This document shows positions 25,620 to 32,865 of a DNA stretch of 64,000 bases, piece after piece. The stretch is taken from NCBI GenBank assembly GCA_035571835.1, contig DATNBU010000011.1, positions 124,001 through 188,000 on the forward strand, in the 5' to 3' direction. Under the pieces are notes generated by a model. It was not told where the DNA came from, ran no database searches, and saw only the letters and a list, made by a program, of their open reading frames with translations. The first letter of the stretch is position 1; every line of letters starts with the position of its first letter. Made by a program: the position numbers and the translations under genes. Origin of the DNA: Candidatus Limnocylindrales bacterium. GTDB lineage: Bacteria > Desulfobacterota > Binatia > UBA1149 > CAITLU01.

Positions 25620-26570
25620 TCAGATCGCGCGACGCCGCGCCAGCGTGGACGAAATCAGGCGACGCAGCGGGCCGGCTTCGCGGCGCTGGCGCGCGGCCGC
25701 GATCGACTCGAGGATGGCCGGGACGGCCCTGCGTGCCGCTTCGCGGCCGCACTCGATCGCCTCGGCTCCGCGCAGCAGCTCGAACACGCCGATGTGCTCG
25801 GAGCGCGGCGCGATGAATGCGTCGGGCGGATCGACGCGCAGCCGTGCTTCGGCAATATGGGACTGCACGACGGCGCTGCCCTTCGCCAGCACGTCGAGCA
25901 CTCCGAGCTGGACGGACGGGTTTGCGGCATCCGTCGGCGGGGCGCAGGCCGCGTCCGCGGCTTCGGCCACGTCGGTGCCGGCGTCGAAAAGGTCGTTGGT
26001 GAATTCTTCGATGAAACTTCCGATGCGCAGGATGCTCGCTGCAATCACGTAGTCGGCGCCCATCGCGCGCGCGACACTGACCGGAATCGGGTTGACGAGA
26101 CCGCCGTCGACGAGCACGCGGCCGTGCGTGGTCTGCGGACGGAACACGCCTGGGATCGCGATGCTGGCGCGTACGGCGTCAGCCGTCGGCCCATTGTCGA
26201 GCACGACCTCTTCGCCGGTATCGAGATCGGTGGCGACCGCAGCGAAACGCATCGGCAGCGCTTCGATCGTCTCGCCGAAAAACGGCGTGACGAGGTCCAT
26301 TCCGCGGCGGCCGTCCATGAGACCGCCGCGCTTCCACGTCGGATCGAACAGCTTGTAGAAACGGCTGCGCGTCAGCGACGACATCGCCTCGCTCAGCTCG
26401 TTGAGGTGGCCCGATGCGAACGCCGCGCCGACGATCGCGCCGGCACTGGTGCCGGCCACGCAATGGACAGGGATCCCGGCAGCCGCCAGCTCCTGGATCA
26501 CGCCGATGGCCGAAAGCGCGGCTGCGCCTCCACCTCCGAGTGCCAGACCGATGTGAAGATCCTCGCTCAC
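25620..26570 (-). CDS. Patatin-like phospholipase / serine hydrolase
   Basis: About 316 residues from GTG 26570 (AGGG upstream); GTG 26588 would add six residues but has no ribosome site. Patatin signatures: the oxyanion-loop GLALGGGGAAALSAIGVI, nucleophile Ser in AGTSAGAIVGAAFASG, and the catalytic Asp in LVDGGLVNPIPVSVARAMGAD. The Ser-Asp dyad predicts an acyl hydrolase acting on lipids or lysophospholipids. Bacterial relatives include RssA-type proteins. No signal peptide. A terminator hairpin just upstream belongs to hsp20. Confidence 0.9.
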   Translation of the reverse strand: MSEDLHIGLALGGGGAAALSAIGVIQELAAAGIPVHCVAGTSAGAIVGAAFASGHLNELSEAMSSLTRSRFYKLFDPTWKRGGLMDGRRGMDLVTPFFGETIEALPMRFAAVATDLDTGEEVVLDNGPTADAVRASIAIPGVFRPQTTHGRVLVDGGLVNPIPVSVARAMGADYVIAASILRIGSFIEEFTNDLFDAGTDVAEAADAACAPPTDAANPSVQLGVLDVLAKGSAVVQSHIAEARLRVDPPDAFIAPRSEHIGVFELLRGAEAIECGREAARRAVPAILESIAAARQRREAGPLRRLISSTLARRRAI

Positions 26571-26596
26571 AACTACAACCCTAGACACAAAACGAG

Positions 26597-26630
26597 GAAG
26601 GCGGCGATTCCTTTCGGGACCGCCGCCTTC
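26597..26630 (-). terminator. Intrinsic terminator after hsp20
   Basis: GAAGGCGGCG (26597-26606) pairs with CGCCGCCTTC (26621-26630) around a 14-base loop. On the minus strand it is followed by CTCGTTTTGTG, a short T-tract, just after the hsp20 stop. Confidence 0.75.
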
Positions 26631-26684
26631 GAAAATGCCCGACCGGGCGAACGGGCTTTCAATCCGTACAGCGGGCGCTGACGG

Positions 26685-27134
26685 TCAGTGCTGGATCTCG
26701 ATCTTCTTGGCGCCCATCTTCTCCGGCGCCTTCATCGTGATTTCGAGCACTCCATCCTTGCACTGGGCCTTGACGGTCGATGGATCGACGTCCCACGGCA
26801 GCGAGATCGAGCGTTCGAACGCGCCGTAGACGACTTCGCGGTAGGTGCGTCCGTTCTCTGCGTTCTCGCTGGAGTCGCGCCGTTCACCCCGAACGGTGAG
26901 GCGGTCGCCCTCGACCGAAATATCCAGGGCTTCGCGAGCGATGCCCGGAACATCGAGCCGTACGACGAGCTCTCCTTCGCGCAGGAAAGACTCCAGAGGG
27001 GGAACCCACCGTCCGGTAGACACGCCCGGAAGCCACTCGTTGTCGTTACCGAAAAAACGGCCCAGCAGGCTGTCGAACTCGCGATGCAGCGGCGACAGGT
27101 CACGGGCCGGGGGTCTCAGGGTAATCGCTCTCAT
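26685..27134 (-). CDS. Hsp20 / alpha-crystallin small heat-shock protein
   Basis: 149 residues. The alpha-crystallin core runs from about residue 50: LREGELVVRLDVPGI, DISVEGDRLTVRGER, AFERSISLPWDVD, CKDGVLEITMKAPE, then the C-terminal KKIEIQH in place of the usual I-x-I. These chaperones form oligomers that hold unfolding proteins in the cytoplasm. GGAGG stands 11 bases before the ATG. The 134 bp upstream contain A/T-rich stretches but no convincing CIRCE element. Confidence 0.95.
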   Translation of the reverse strand: MRAITLRPPARDLSPLHREFDSLLGRFFGNDNEWLPGVSTGRWVPPLESFLREGELVVRLDVPGIAREALDISVEGDRLTVRGERRDSSENAENGRTYREVVYGAFERSISLPWDVDPSTVKAQCKDGVLEITMKAPEKMGAKKIEIQH

Positions 27135-27269
27135 TTCGAAAGATACCTCCGTAAAAGAAGTTTTGCCGTTGGCCCTTTCGAAATAATCACCGCCACTTTC
27201 GGCGCAATATGGTCCCTCGAATTTTTTGAGCCGGGTTTTGAGCGGGCAGTCGATGCGCCTCCGGCGACC

Positions 27270-29294
27270 TCACGGAACGAGCTCGCACGACATCCGCGAG
27301 TCCGCGCCGGTGCACTCGAGCGATCCCGCGAAGACGTCGTCGCCGATCGTCAGCGTGACCGTTGCGGCGCCGGCTGCCACATCCGCGAGCGCCGCACCGC
27401 GGGCTTTCAGGCCCATCTTGAATGCGTCGTCCGCGCTGCCCTTGAGCTGCGCCTTGGTTATGCCGTCGACCGCCGCGCTCCGGTCGACGTAGCGGAACGA
27501 CGGCGTCGCGCGCAGCAGATCGGTCATCCTCGATGCCAGCGACGCGGTGTAACCGCCGCTCCCGGCCTGCGTGATCGCAAGCGTGACCGTTTCGACGTCG
27601 GGTGCGATCGCAGCGCCCGCCGGAAGATCGAACGCGAGCTTGATGCCGACCTTGTCGTCCTCGTCGCCGGAGCCGGCCTTCACGCGGATGCTCGCGCGTG
27701 CGAGGGCGCTCGACGACGGCCCAGGCGTGGCCGGAAGCGCGCACTCGTCGCATCCGGCCGAAAGCGGATCGAGGATGCAGGTGCCGTCGCAGCAGTCGCC
27801 GATGCCGTCGTGGTCGCTGTCGACCTGGCTCGGGTTGATCACGCGCGGGCAGTTGTCGTCGCACCCCGCGACGGCGCCGTCACACGACCGATCCCCGGAC
27901 ACACCGCTTGCATTGCCGTCGTCGGCAATGCTGTCGCCGTCGGAGTCGGCGTCCGCGCCTATGGCAATGGCGACGGTCTGCGCCACCGAGCCGCCGACGG
28001 AAACCACCAGACGCGCGCTTCCGCTTCCGGCATCGTCGATCACAACCACAGCGCCTGCCGCACTCGTGAGCGACAACGACTCGGTCTTTCCGTTTCCGTC
28101 GGTGTTCGGCGAGACGATCGTGGCCGCGCCGCCGAGCGCGAGCGTGACGGAAAGCGCGGACGGCGGATCCGCCACGTTCGAGAACAGGTCGACCGGAAGG
28201 ATCCGCAGCGAAGTCTGTGAGGTGGCGCCGTCGGCGGGGATCACGATGCGCTCGGCCGGCAGCACGAGCGTGCGCCCGGCGCCCGCGGCCGGTGCAACGC
28301 GAAGCCGCGGCCGCGCGCGCGCGACAAACGTTGACGCAGAAGCTTCGGTGAACGCGCGCGCGGAAACGGCGCTTCCACTGACGACGCGGACCTGGTCGGT
28401 GGTCGGCTCGCTTCCGCTGACCGAAAGCGCGAACGGCGTGCCGAGCACCGGATCTCCAGGTGCAGGCAGGTAGTTGCGCTCGATGTCCCATTCGAGCTGG
28501 CTCGGGGTCGCCGGATCCGGCGCCGGTGCAGCACCGCCGCCGAGAAGATCCTTCGGATCGAGCGGCGGAAACAGAGGCCAGCGGGTCAGGATGAAAGGGC
28601 CATCGGTGAAGAGCTTGTTCGCATCGGTTCCGGTCCACGCGCCGGCAACCAGTGCGACGTCGAGCCCGCCGATCGAAGCCGGAGCGGCGATCTCGACGCC
28701 GACGCTGTCGAAGAAGCGTCCGTTGTCGAGCGAGCCCATCTGGCGGCCGGCGTACGCGGTGGCTTCCTGCAACTCGAGCGCGTTGTCGGCGCTTCCGTCG
28801 GCATTGGTCGGGCCGATGATGCCGTCGCCGTCCAGGTCGGCGAACGCATAGACGGTCGCAGGCCTCAGGTCGAGATCACTCGCCGTGACGACGTTGCCGT
28901 ACGGCGGCGATCCGGTGCCGTCACTCGCCATCACCGTGAACGAAGCTTCGCCGCCGTCGCCGATGGTGCCGCCGCCTGCGACGACGGTCGTGATGGCCGG
29001 ACCGCCGGCGGCGCGCGAAGGCGGAGGAATCGATGACGACAGCACAGCGGCGGCGCGCACGACGAGATCGACGTCGCCCGTGATGCCGGTGTTGATCACG
29101 TCGTCGGATGTTCCGAAGCGCTTGTCGCCGCCGGGCAGAAGCAGCGGCATTCCGGGAAAGATCGGGTACGCCTTGCCGGTCGAAGGATCGACCGGATCAC
29201 CGCTCAGCACCTGCTGCGCGAACGACGCGGCCGGCGGAACCGCGGCGGAGAGCGCGAGAAGAGCGAGGAACGCGAGAGCGCCGCTACGTCTCAT
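27270..29294 (-). CDS. Exported protein with thrombospondin type-3-like calcium repeats
   Basis: 674 residues. A signal peptide (ALAFLALLALSAAVPPAASFAQ) precedes a large beta-rich region of unknown family with Ig-like stretches (PADGATSQTSLRILPVDLFS). At about 470-515 is a thrombospondin-3-like calcium segment (ADSDGDSIADDGN, CDDNCPRVINPSQVDSDHDG, IGDCCDG). The C-terminal ~145 residues match the shared module seen in the DUF3604 and beta-helix proteins (KAGSGDEDDKVGIKLAF, YVDRSAAVDGITKAQLKG, VTLTIGDDVFAGSLEC). The ATG overlaps the upstream gene's stop as ATGA, so the pair form an operon. Function unknown; probably cell-surface. Confidence 0.84.
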   Translation of the reverse strand: MRRSGALAFLALLALSAAVPPAASFAQQVLSGDPVDPSTGKAYPIFPGMPLLLPGGDKRFGTSDDVINTGITGDVDLVVRAAAVLSSSIPPPSRAAGGPAITTVVAGGGTIGDGGEASFTVMASDGTGSPPYGNVVTASDLDLRPATVYAFADLDGDGIIGPTNADGSADNALELQEATAYAGRQMGSLDNGRFFDSVGVEIAAPASIGGLDVALVAGAWTGTDANKLFTDGPFILTRWPLFPPLDPKDLLGGGAAPAPDPATPSQLEWDIERNYLPAPGDPVLGTPFALSVSGSEPTTDQVRVVSGSAVSARAFTEASASTFVARARPRLRVAPAAGAGRTLVLPAERIVIPADGATSQTSLRILPVDLFSNVADPPSALSVTLALGGAATIVSPNTDGNGKTESLSLTSAAGAVVVIDDAGSGSARLVVSVGGSVAQTVAIAIGADADSDGDSIADDGNASGVSGDRSCDGAVAGCDDNCPRVINPSQVDSDHDGIGDCCDGTCILDPLSAGCDECALPATPGPSSSALARASIRVKAGSGDEDDKVGIKLAFDLPAGAAIAPDVETVTLAITQAGSGGYTASLASRMTDLLRATPSFRYVDRSAAVDGITKAQLKGSADDAFKMGLKARGAALADVAAGAATVTLTIGDDVFAGSLECTGADSRMSCELVP

Positions 29295-29782
29295 GCCCCG
29301 CCCTCCGAAGACGACTGCGCGGTGTTGCTGAGAAAGGTGCCTTCGCCCGGCAGCGTCACGTAGGCGACGACGCTCAGGTCCCCGGGGGCAAAGATCGCCG
29401 GAAGCGACAGCGTCATCTCATGCAGCGCAAGACGCGTGATCGACGCGCCGGCATCGGGCGATCCGGCCGATTCGAGCGCCGCGATCTCGCCGAGGCTGAG
29501 CCCGTCGGCAAGGCCTGCGAACGTTCCGGAGACCGCCTGCTCGCCGAAGCGATAGCGCACGAACGACGAGCCCTGGCTGACGACGATGCTGAGCGGATAG
29601 TCGATCTGCAGCGCGTCGTCGAAGCCCCAGCTCCCGAGGAGGTCGACGACGCGGGACGGCGATCCGCCGGATGCCGAAGCCTGGCCTATGACCAGCACCG
29701 GATCGGTGGACCCCGCACGCACGAACGTCGCGATCGTCAGAAGAGCCAGTGCGCTCCCCACAATCGCGACGGATTTTGTCAT
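29291..29782 (-). CDS. Small exported hypothetical protein
   Basis: 163 residues from ATG 29782 (the frame stays open to 29884). A signal peptide (SVAIVGSALALLTIATFVRAG) precedes a compact domain (DPVLVIGQASASGGSPSRV, DYPLSIVVSQGSSFVRYRFG, ALHEMTLSLPAIFAPGD). No known family is recognised. Its stop overlaps the next gene's ATG as ATGA, so it is the first of a two-gene exported-protein operon and may be a partner or chaperone for the larger protein. Confidence 0.68.
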   Translation of the reverse strand: MTKSVAIVGSALALLTIATFVRAGSTDPVLVIGQASASGGSPSRVVDLLGSWGFDDALQIDYPLSIVVSQGSSFVRYRFGEQAVSGTFAGLADGLSLGEIAALESAGSPDAGASITRLALHEMTLSLPAIFAPGDLSVVAYVTLPGEGTFLSNTAQSSSEGGA

Positions 29783-29919
29783 CGACAGGAATCTACGGGT
29801 TTCGATCACGACGTTCGCCCCCAGAACTTGTGGTATCAGCATCGTTTGCCCAAAGGCCATCCACAGACTTCCGTAACCAAGCAATTTGCGCGCCCGTTCG
29901 GCGCGGTAGGTTACGCAAA

Positions 29920-30007
29920 AGCGCCGTGCGGCGCGCGGGTAAGGAGCGCCGCGCGGCGCGTGGCTCAGGGAGCGCCGCGCGTCGCATCGGTTGCGGCGCG
30001 CGGCGCT
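29920..30007. repeat. GC-rich palindromic tandem units with a terminal hairpin
   Basis: The core AGCGCCG(T/C)GCG recurs at 29920, 29945 and 29971 (period 25-26 bp), and the inverse CGCGCGGCGCT occurs at 29997-30007. The last two form a perfect 11-bp stem with a 15-base loop (29971-30007). It lies between two minus-strand exported-protein genes and may end transcription of the upstream Cys-rich gene, though no T-tract follows. Confidence 0.7.
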
Positions 30008-30025
30008 TGCCGTTTGAGCGGAGCG

Positions 30026-31216
30026 TTACCTGACGGCGCAGGCGACGGATCCTTCAATAATTACGTTGCCGTCCGCGTCGAGGATCTGCGCGCTGATCGA
30101 CGGAGGGGCTCCGGTAAGGAAATCGTCCGCGATCGCGACGTCGCCGGCCGCGATGTCGCCGGCGTCGCTGTCGAAATCGAATTCGACTTCTCCGCCCGAC
30201 GTGGCCGCTGCTGCAGTCACGACCTCATTTGCTCCGGAGACTACACGAGCCGTGTACGAACCGGTGCGCAGGCCACGACCATCGACCGAAGCGCGCGAGC
30301 GGTCCGATCGCTTTTCGCATTCGAGCCGGAGCTCCTCGCTGCCGGTCGGAATCACCACGCCCGTGCATGCATCGATGCTGCAGATGCCGGCGCCGATGTC
30401 GACGCCGCCGCGAGCCGCGCACTCCGACGGCAGGCGATCTTCGCACTCACTGCCGCTGTCGTCCGGCTCGCAGCAGCGCGTGTCGTCGTCGACCGGAGGG
30501 ATCGCCGCGCACGGATTGTCGGTGCACGACGTGGCCGCCACGACGATGCCGCCCTGAGCGCTGCATTCCTCGACCGAGCGGTCTTCGCATTCGGGGCCGC
30601 TGTCGTCGGGCACGCAGCAGATCACGTCGTCGTCGGGTGCGGGCGTCGTCGTGTCGCACGGATTCGGCATGCAGGTCTCAGCGGTCGAAACCGTTCCGCC
30701 TTCGGCGAGACATTCGTCGGCCGTGCGATCTTCGCATTCGGGGCCGTCGTCGTCCGCAACGCAGCAGACGATCTTCGAGTCGTCCGACGCATTGCCGCCG
30801 GCGGGAATGTCGCCGGCGAGGACATCCTCTCCCGCCGCGTTGCGGATGATCAGGATCGAGCCGCGCGGATCGAAGCCGAGCAGAAGGTCGCTCGAGGAGC
30901 GCGGCTGGCTGCGGAGCCTCGTACGGATGCGGCCGTTGTCGTCGGCGACGAGCTCGGCGATCAGCACGTCACTCACGACCGCCTGGTAGGTCGCACCGGC
31001 GTCGAGTCCGCTCGCGCGCAGGTCGAAGCGGCCGTCGTCGGCGCTGCGGATGCGAAGCTTCACGCGTCCCGCGGCGTCCGCGGCCACGCCGGTCGAAACG
31101 AGGGTGACGTCGGCGCCGCCTCCGTGCTGATGCGCAACCGCATCGGCGGGGACGATGGCAGTGCCGGCCAGCGTGGCGAGCAGCGCGAAGGAAAGAGTTG
31201 CGGCAGGGTTTTTCAT
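30026..31216 (-). CDS. Exported protein with three Cys-rich ~45-residue repeats
   Basis: 396 residues from ATG 31216, with AAGGAG eight bases upstream; the open frame to 31660 is rejected. A signal peptide (LSFALLATLAGTAIVPADAVA) leads to a beta domain (residues ~35-138: VKLRIRSADDGRFDLRASG, LLLGFDPRGSILI). Residues ~147-284 hold three repeats, each CCxxDDxGxECEDR, then ExSxxCxAxGG-like, then two more Cys (six Cys per unit). A second beta domain like the first follows (~297-396). Disulfide-linked, exported architecture; no family recognised. It is divergent from the response-regulator gene across 194 bp. Confidence 0.83.
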   Translation of the reverse strand: MKNPAATLSFALLATLAGTAIVPADAVAHQHGGGADVTLVSTGVAADAAGRVKLRIRSADDGRFDLRASGLDAGATYQAVVSDVLIAELVADDNGRIRTRLRSQPRSSSDLLLGFDPRGSILIIRNAAGEDVLAGDIPAGGNASDDSKIVCCVADDDGPECEDRTADECLAEGGTVSTAETCMPNPCDTTTPAPDDDVICCVPDDSGPECEDRSVEECSAQGGIVVAATSCTDNPCAAIPPVDDDTRCCEPDDSGSECEDRLPSECAARGGVDIGAGICSIDACTGVVIPTGSEELRLECEKRSDRSRASVDGRGLRTGSYTARVVSGANEVVTAAAATSGGEVEFDFDSDAGDIAAGDVAIADDFLTGAPPSISAQILDADGNVIIEGSVACAVR

Positions 31217-31410
31217 TGCGGTCTCCTTTCCCGGAGGCAGTTCGCTCGCTCCGGAGATGACCCGGATTGAGCAAGGCCTGTGCCGGACCCGTTTCCGCAG
31301 AAAACCAGCGGAATTCGCCGGCTGCCGGGTGGATTCGCGCGGGGCAGTTCGCCCGGCCGCAGCGGTGCGGGCGACTTCGCCCGGAGCGCTGTCTCGGCTA
31401 AGCACGCGGC

Positions 31411-32865
31411 GTGGCCGATATCCTGATCGTGGAGGACGAAGAGGTCCTGCGCCTGACGATCGCGCGCAATCTTCGTGGCGCCGGCCATTCGACGCGCGTT
31501 GCCGAGAGCGCCGAGGACGGCCTGGCCATGATCGCAGAGGGACCGCCCGACCTGGTGCTGACCGACCAGCGGCTGCCGGGAAAGTCCGGGCACGAGCTGC
31601 TGCTGGCCGTGCGAGCCGAGCATCCGGACATTCCGATCGTGATCCTGACCGCACATGCAACGATCGAGGACGCGGTCTACGCCATGCGCGACGGCGCGGC
31701 CGATTACCTGCGCAAGCCGGTCGATCTCGCGGAGCTGCAGCTCGTCATCGAGCGCTGCCTTCGCGGCAAGAGCCTGCGCCTCGAGCTCGACTACTATCGT
31801 GCGCGCGACGTCGGCGACTCGGTCAGCGAAAGCATTCTCGGAAAGTCCGAAGCGGTCGACCGCCTGCGCGGCGTCATCCAGCGCGTGGCGGGGCTGCAGA
31901 AAGAAGGCGGCGTCGGACCGACCGTGCTGCTGACGGGTGAGACCGGTACCGGCAAGGGTCTCGTCGCCCGTGCGATTCACCGCGCATCGCTGCGCGCGAG
32001 CGCACCGCTGATCGAGGTCAACTGCACGGCGATTCCCGAGGATCTGCTGGAGGCCGAGCTGTTCGGTTATGAGCGCGGCGCGTTCACCGGTGCGGTCGCC
32101 GCCAAACCCGGCCTGCTCGAAGCGGCAGAGTCCGGGACGTTGTTCTTCGACGAGATCGGCCACATGAGCCTCGCGCTGCAGGCCAAGCTGCTCAAGGTCA
32201 TCGAAGACCGCACGGTTCGCCGTCTCGGCAGCACGCGCGAACGCCCGGTGCGATGCTCGTTCATCACCGCGACGCACATGGACCTCGAAAAGCTCGTCGC
32301 GGACGGCCGTTTTCGCGAAGATCTGTACCACCGCATCCATGTGGTCGAGGTGACGATGCCGCCGCTGCGCGAGCGCGACGGCGACGTGCTGATGCTGGCG
32401 TCGCACTTCCTTGCGCGCCATGCGCGCGATTACGGCATTCCTGCGCCGCGGCTGACGGACGCCGCGCTGCGCGCGCTTCGCGCGCATGCATGGCCGGGCA
32501 ACATCCGCGAGCTCAGCCATACGCTCGAGCGCGCGGTCGTGCTCGCGACGGGAAACACCATCGACGCCGGCGATCTTGGGCTCCGCGCGCAGATTCATCC
32601 CGCAGCGTCCACAGCCACTGCCGCGACATCCGCCGCTGCCTCTGCGCAGCCGGCCGCCGAAAAATCGTCCGCGATGGTTCAGGTCGCCACGGGATCGGCG
32701 GTGTCGGTCGATTTCACGGCCGGACCGGTTTCGATGGAAACCGTCGAGCGCGAGATGCTGTTTGCCGCGCTCGAAAAAGCCGGCGGCAGCAAGACCGAAG
32801 CCGGCCGCCTGCTCGGCATGTCGCGCGACATGTTCCGCTACCGCCTGTCCAAATACGAAGGCTGA
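31411..32865 (+). CDS. NtrC-family sigma54-dependent response regulator
   Basis: 484 residues from GTG 31411. Receiver domain 1-120 with phosphoacceptor Asp52 (VLTDQRLPG) and Lys102 (RKPVD). The AAA+ domain has Walker A GETGTGKG (~176-183), the sigma54-contact GAFTGA (223-228), Walker B LFFDEIG (~244-250) and arginine fingers in FREDLYHRI. The C-terminal Fis-type HTH (TEAGRLLGMSRDMFRYRL) ends the protein. It activates sigma54 promoters when phosphorylated. The likely partner is the convergent histidine kinase, whose 3' end overlaps this gene by 28 bp. Confidence 0.95.
   Translation: MADILIVEDEEVLRLTIARNLRGAGHSTRVAESAEDGLAMIAEGPPDLVLTDQRLPGKSGHELLLAVRAEHPDIPIVILTAHATIEDAVYAMRDGAADYLRKPVDLAELQLVIERCLRGKSLRLELDYYRARDVGDSVSESILGKSEAVDRLRGVIQRVAGLQKEGGVGPTVLLTGETGTGKGLVARAIHRASLRASAPLIEVNCTAIPEDLLEAELFGYERGAFTGAVAAKPGLLEAAESGTLFFDEIGHMSLALQAKLLKVIEDRTVRRLGSTRERPVRCSFITATHMDLEKLVADGRFREDLYHRIHVVEVTMPPLRERDGDVLMLASHFLARHARDYGIPAPRLTDAALRALRAHAWPGNIRELSHTLERAVVLATGNTIDAGDLGLRAQIHPAASTATAATSAAASAQPAAEKSSAMVQVATGSAVSVDFTAGPVSMETVEREMLFAALEKAGGSKTEAGRLLGMSRDMFRYRLSKYEG

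Noticed and set aside
27135-27269. Heat-shock (sigma32 or CIRCE) promoter upstream of hsp20
   Set aside because: Only weak partial matches; no inverted repeat of the CIRCE type.
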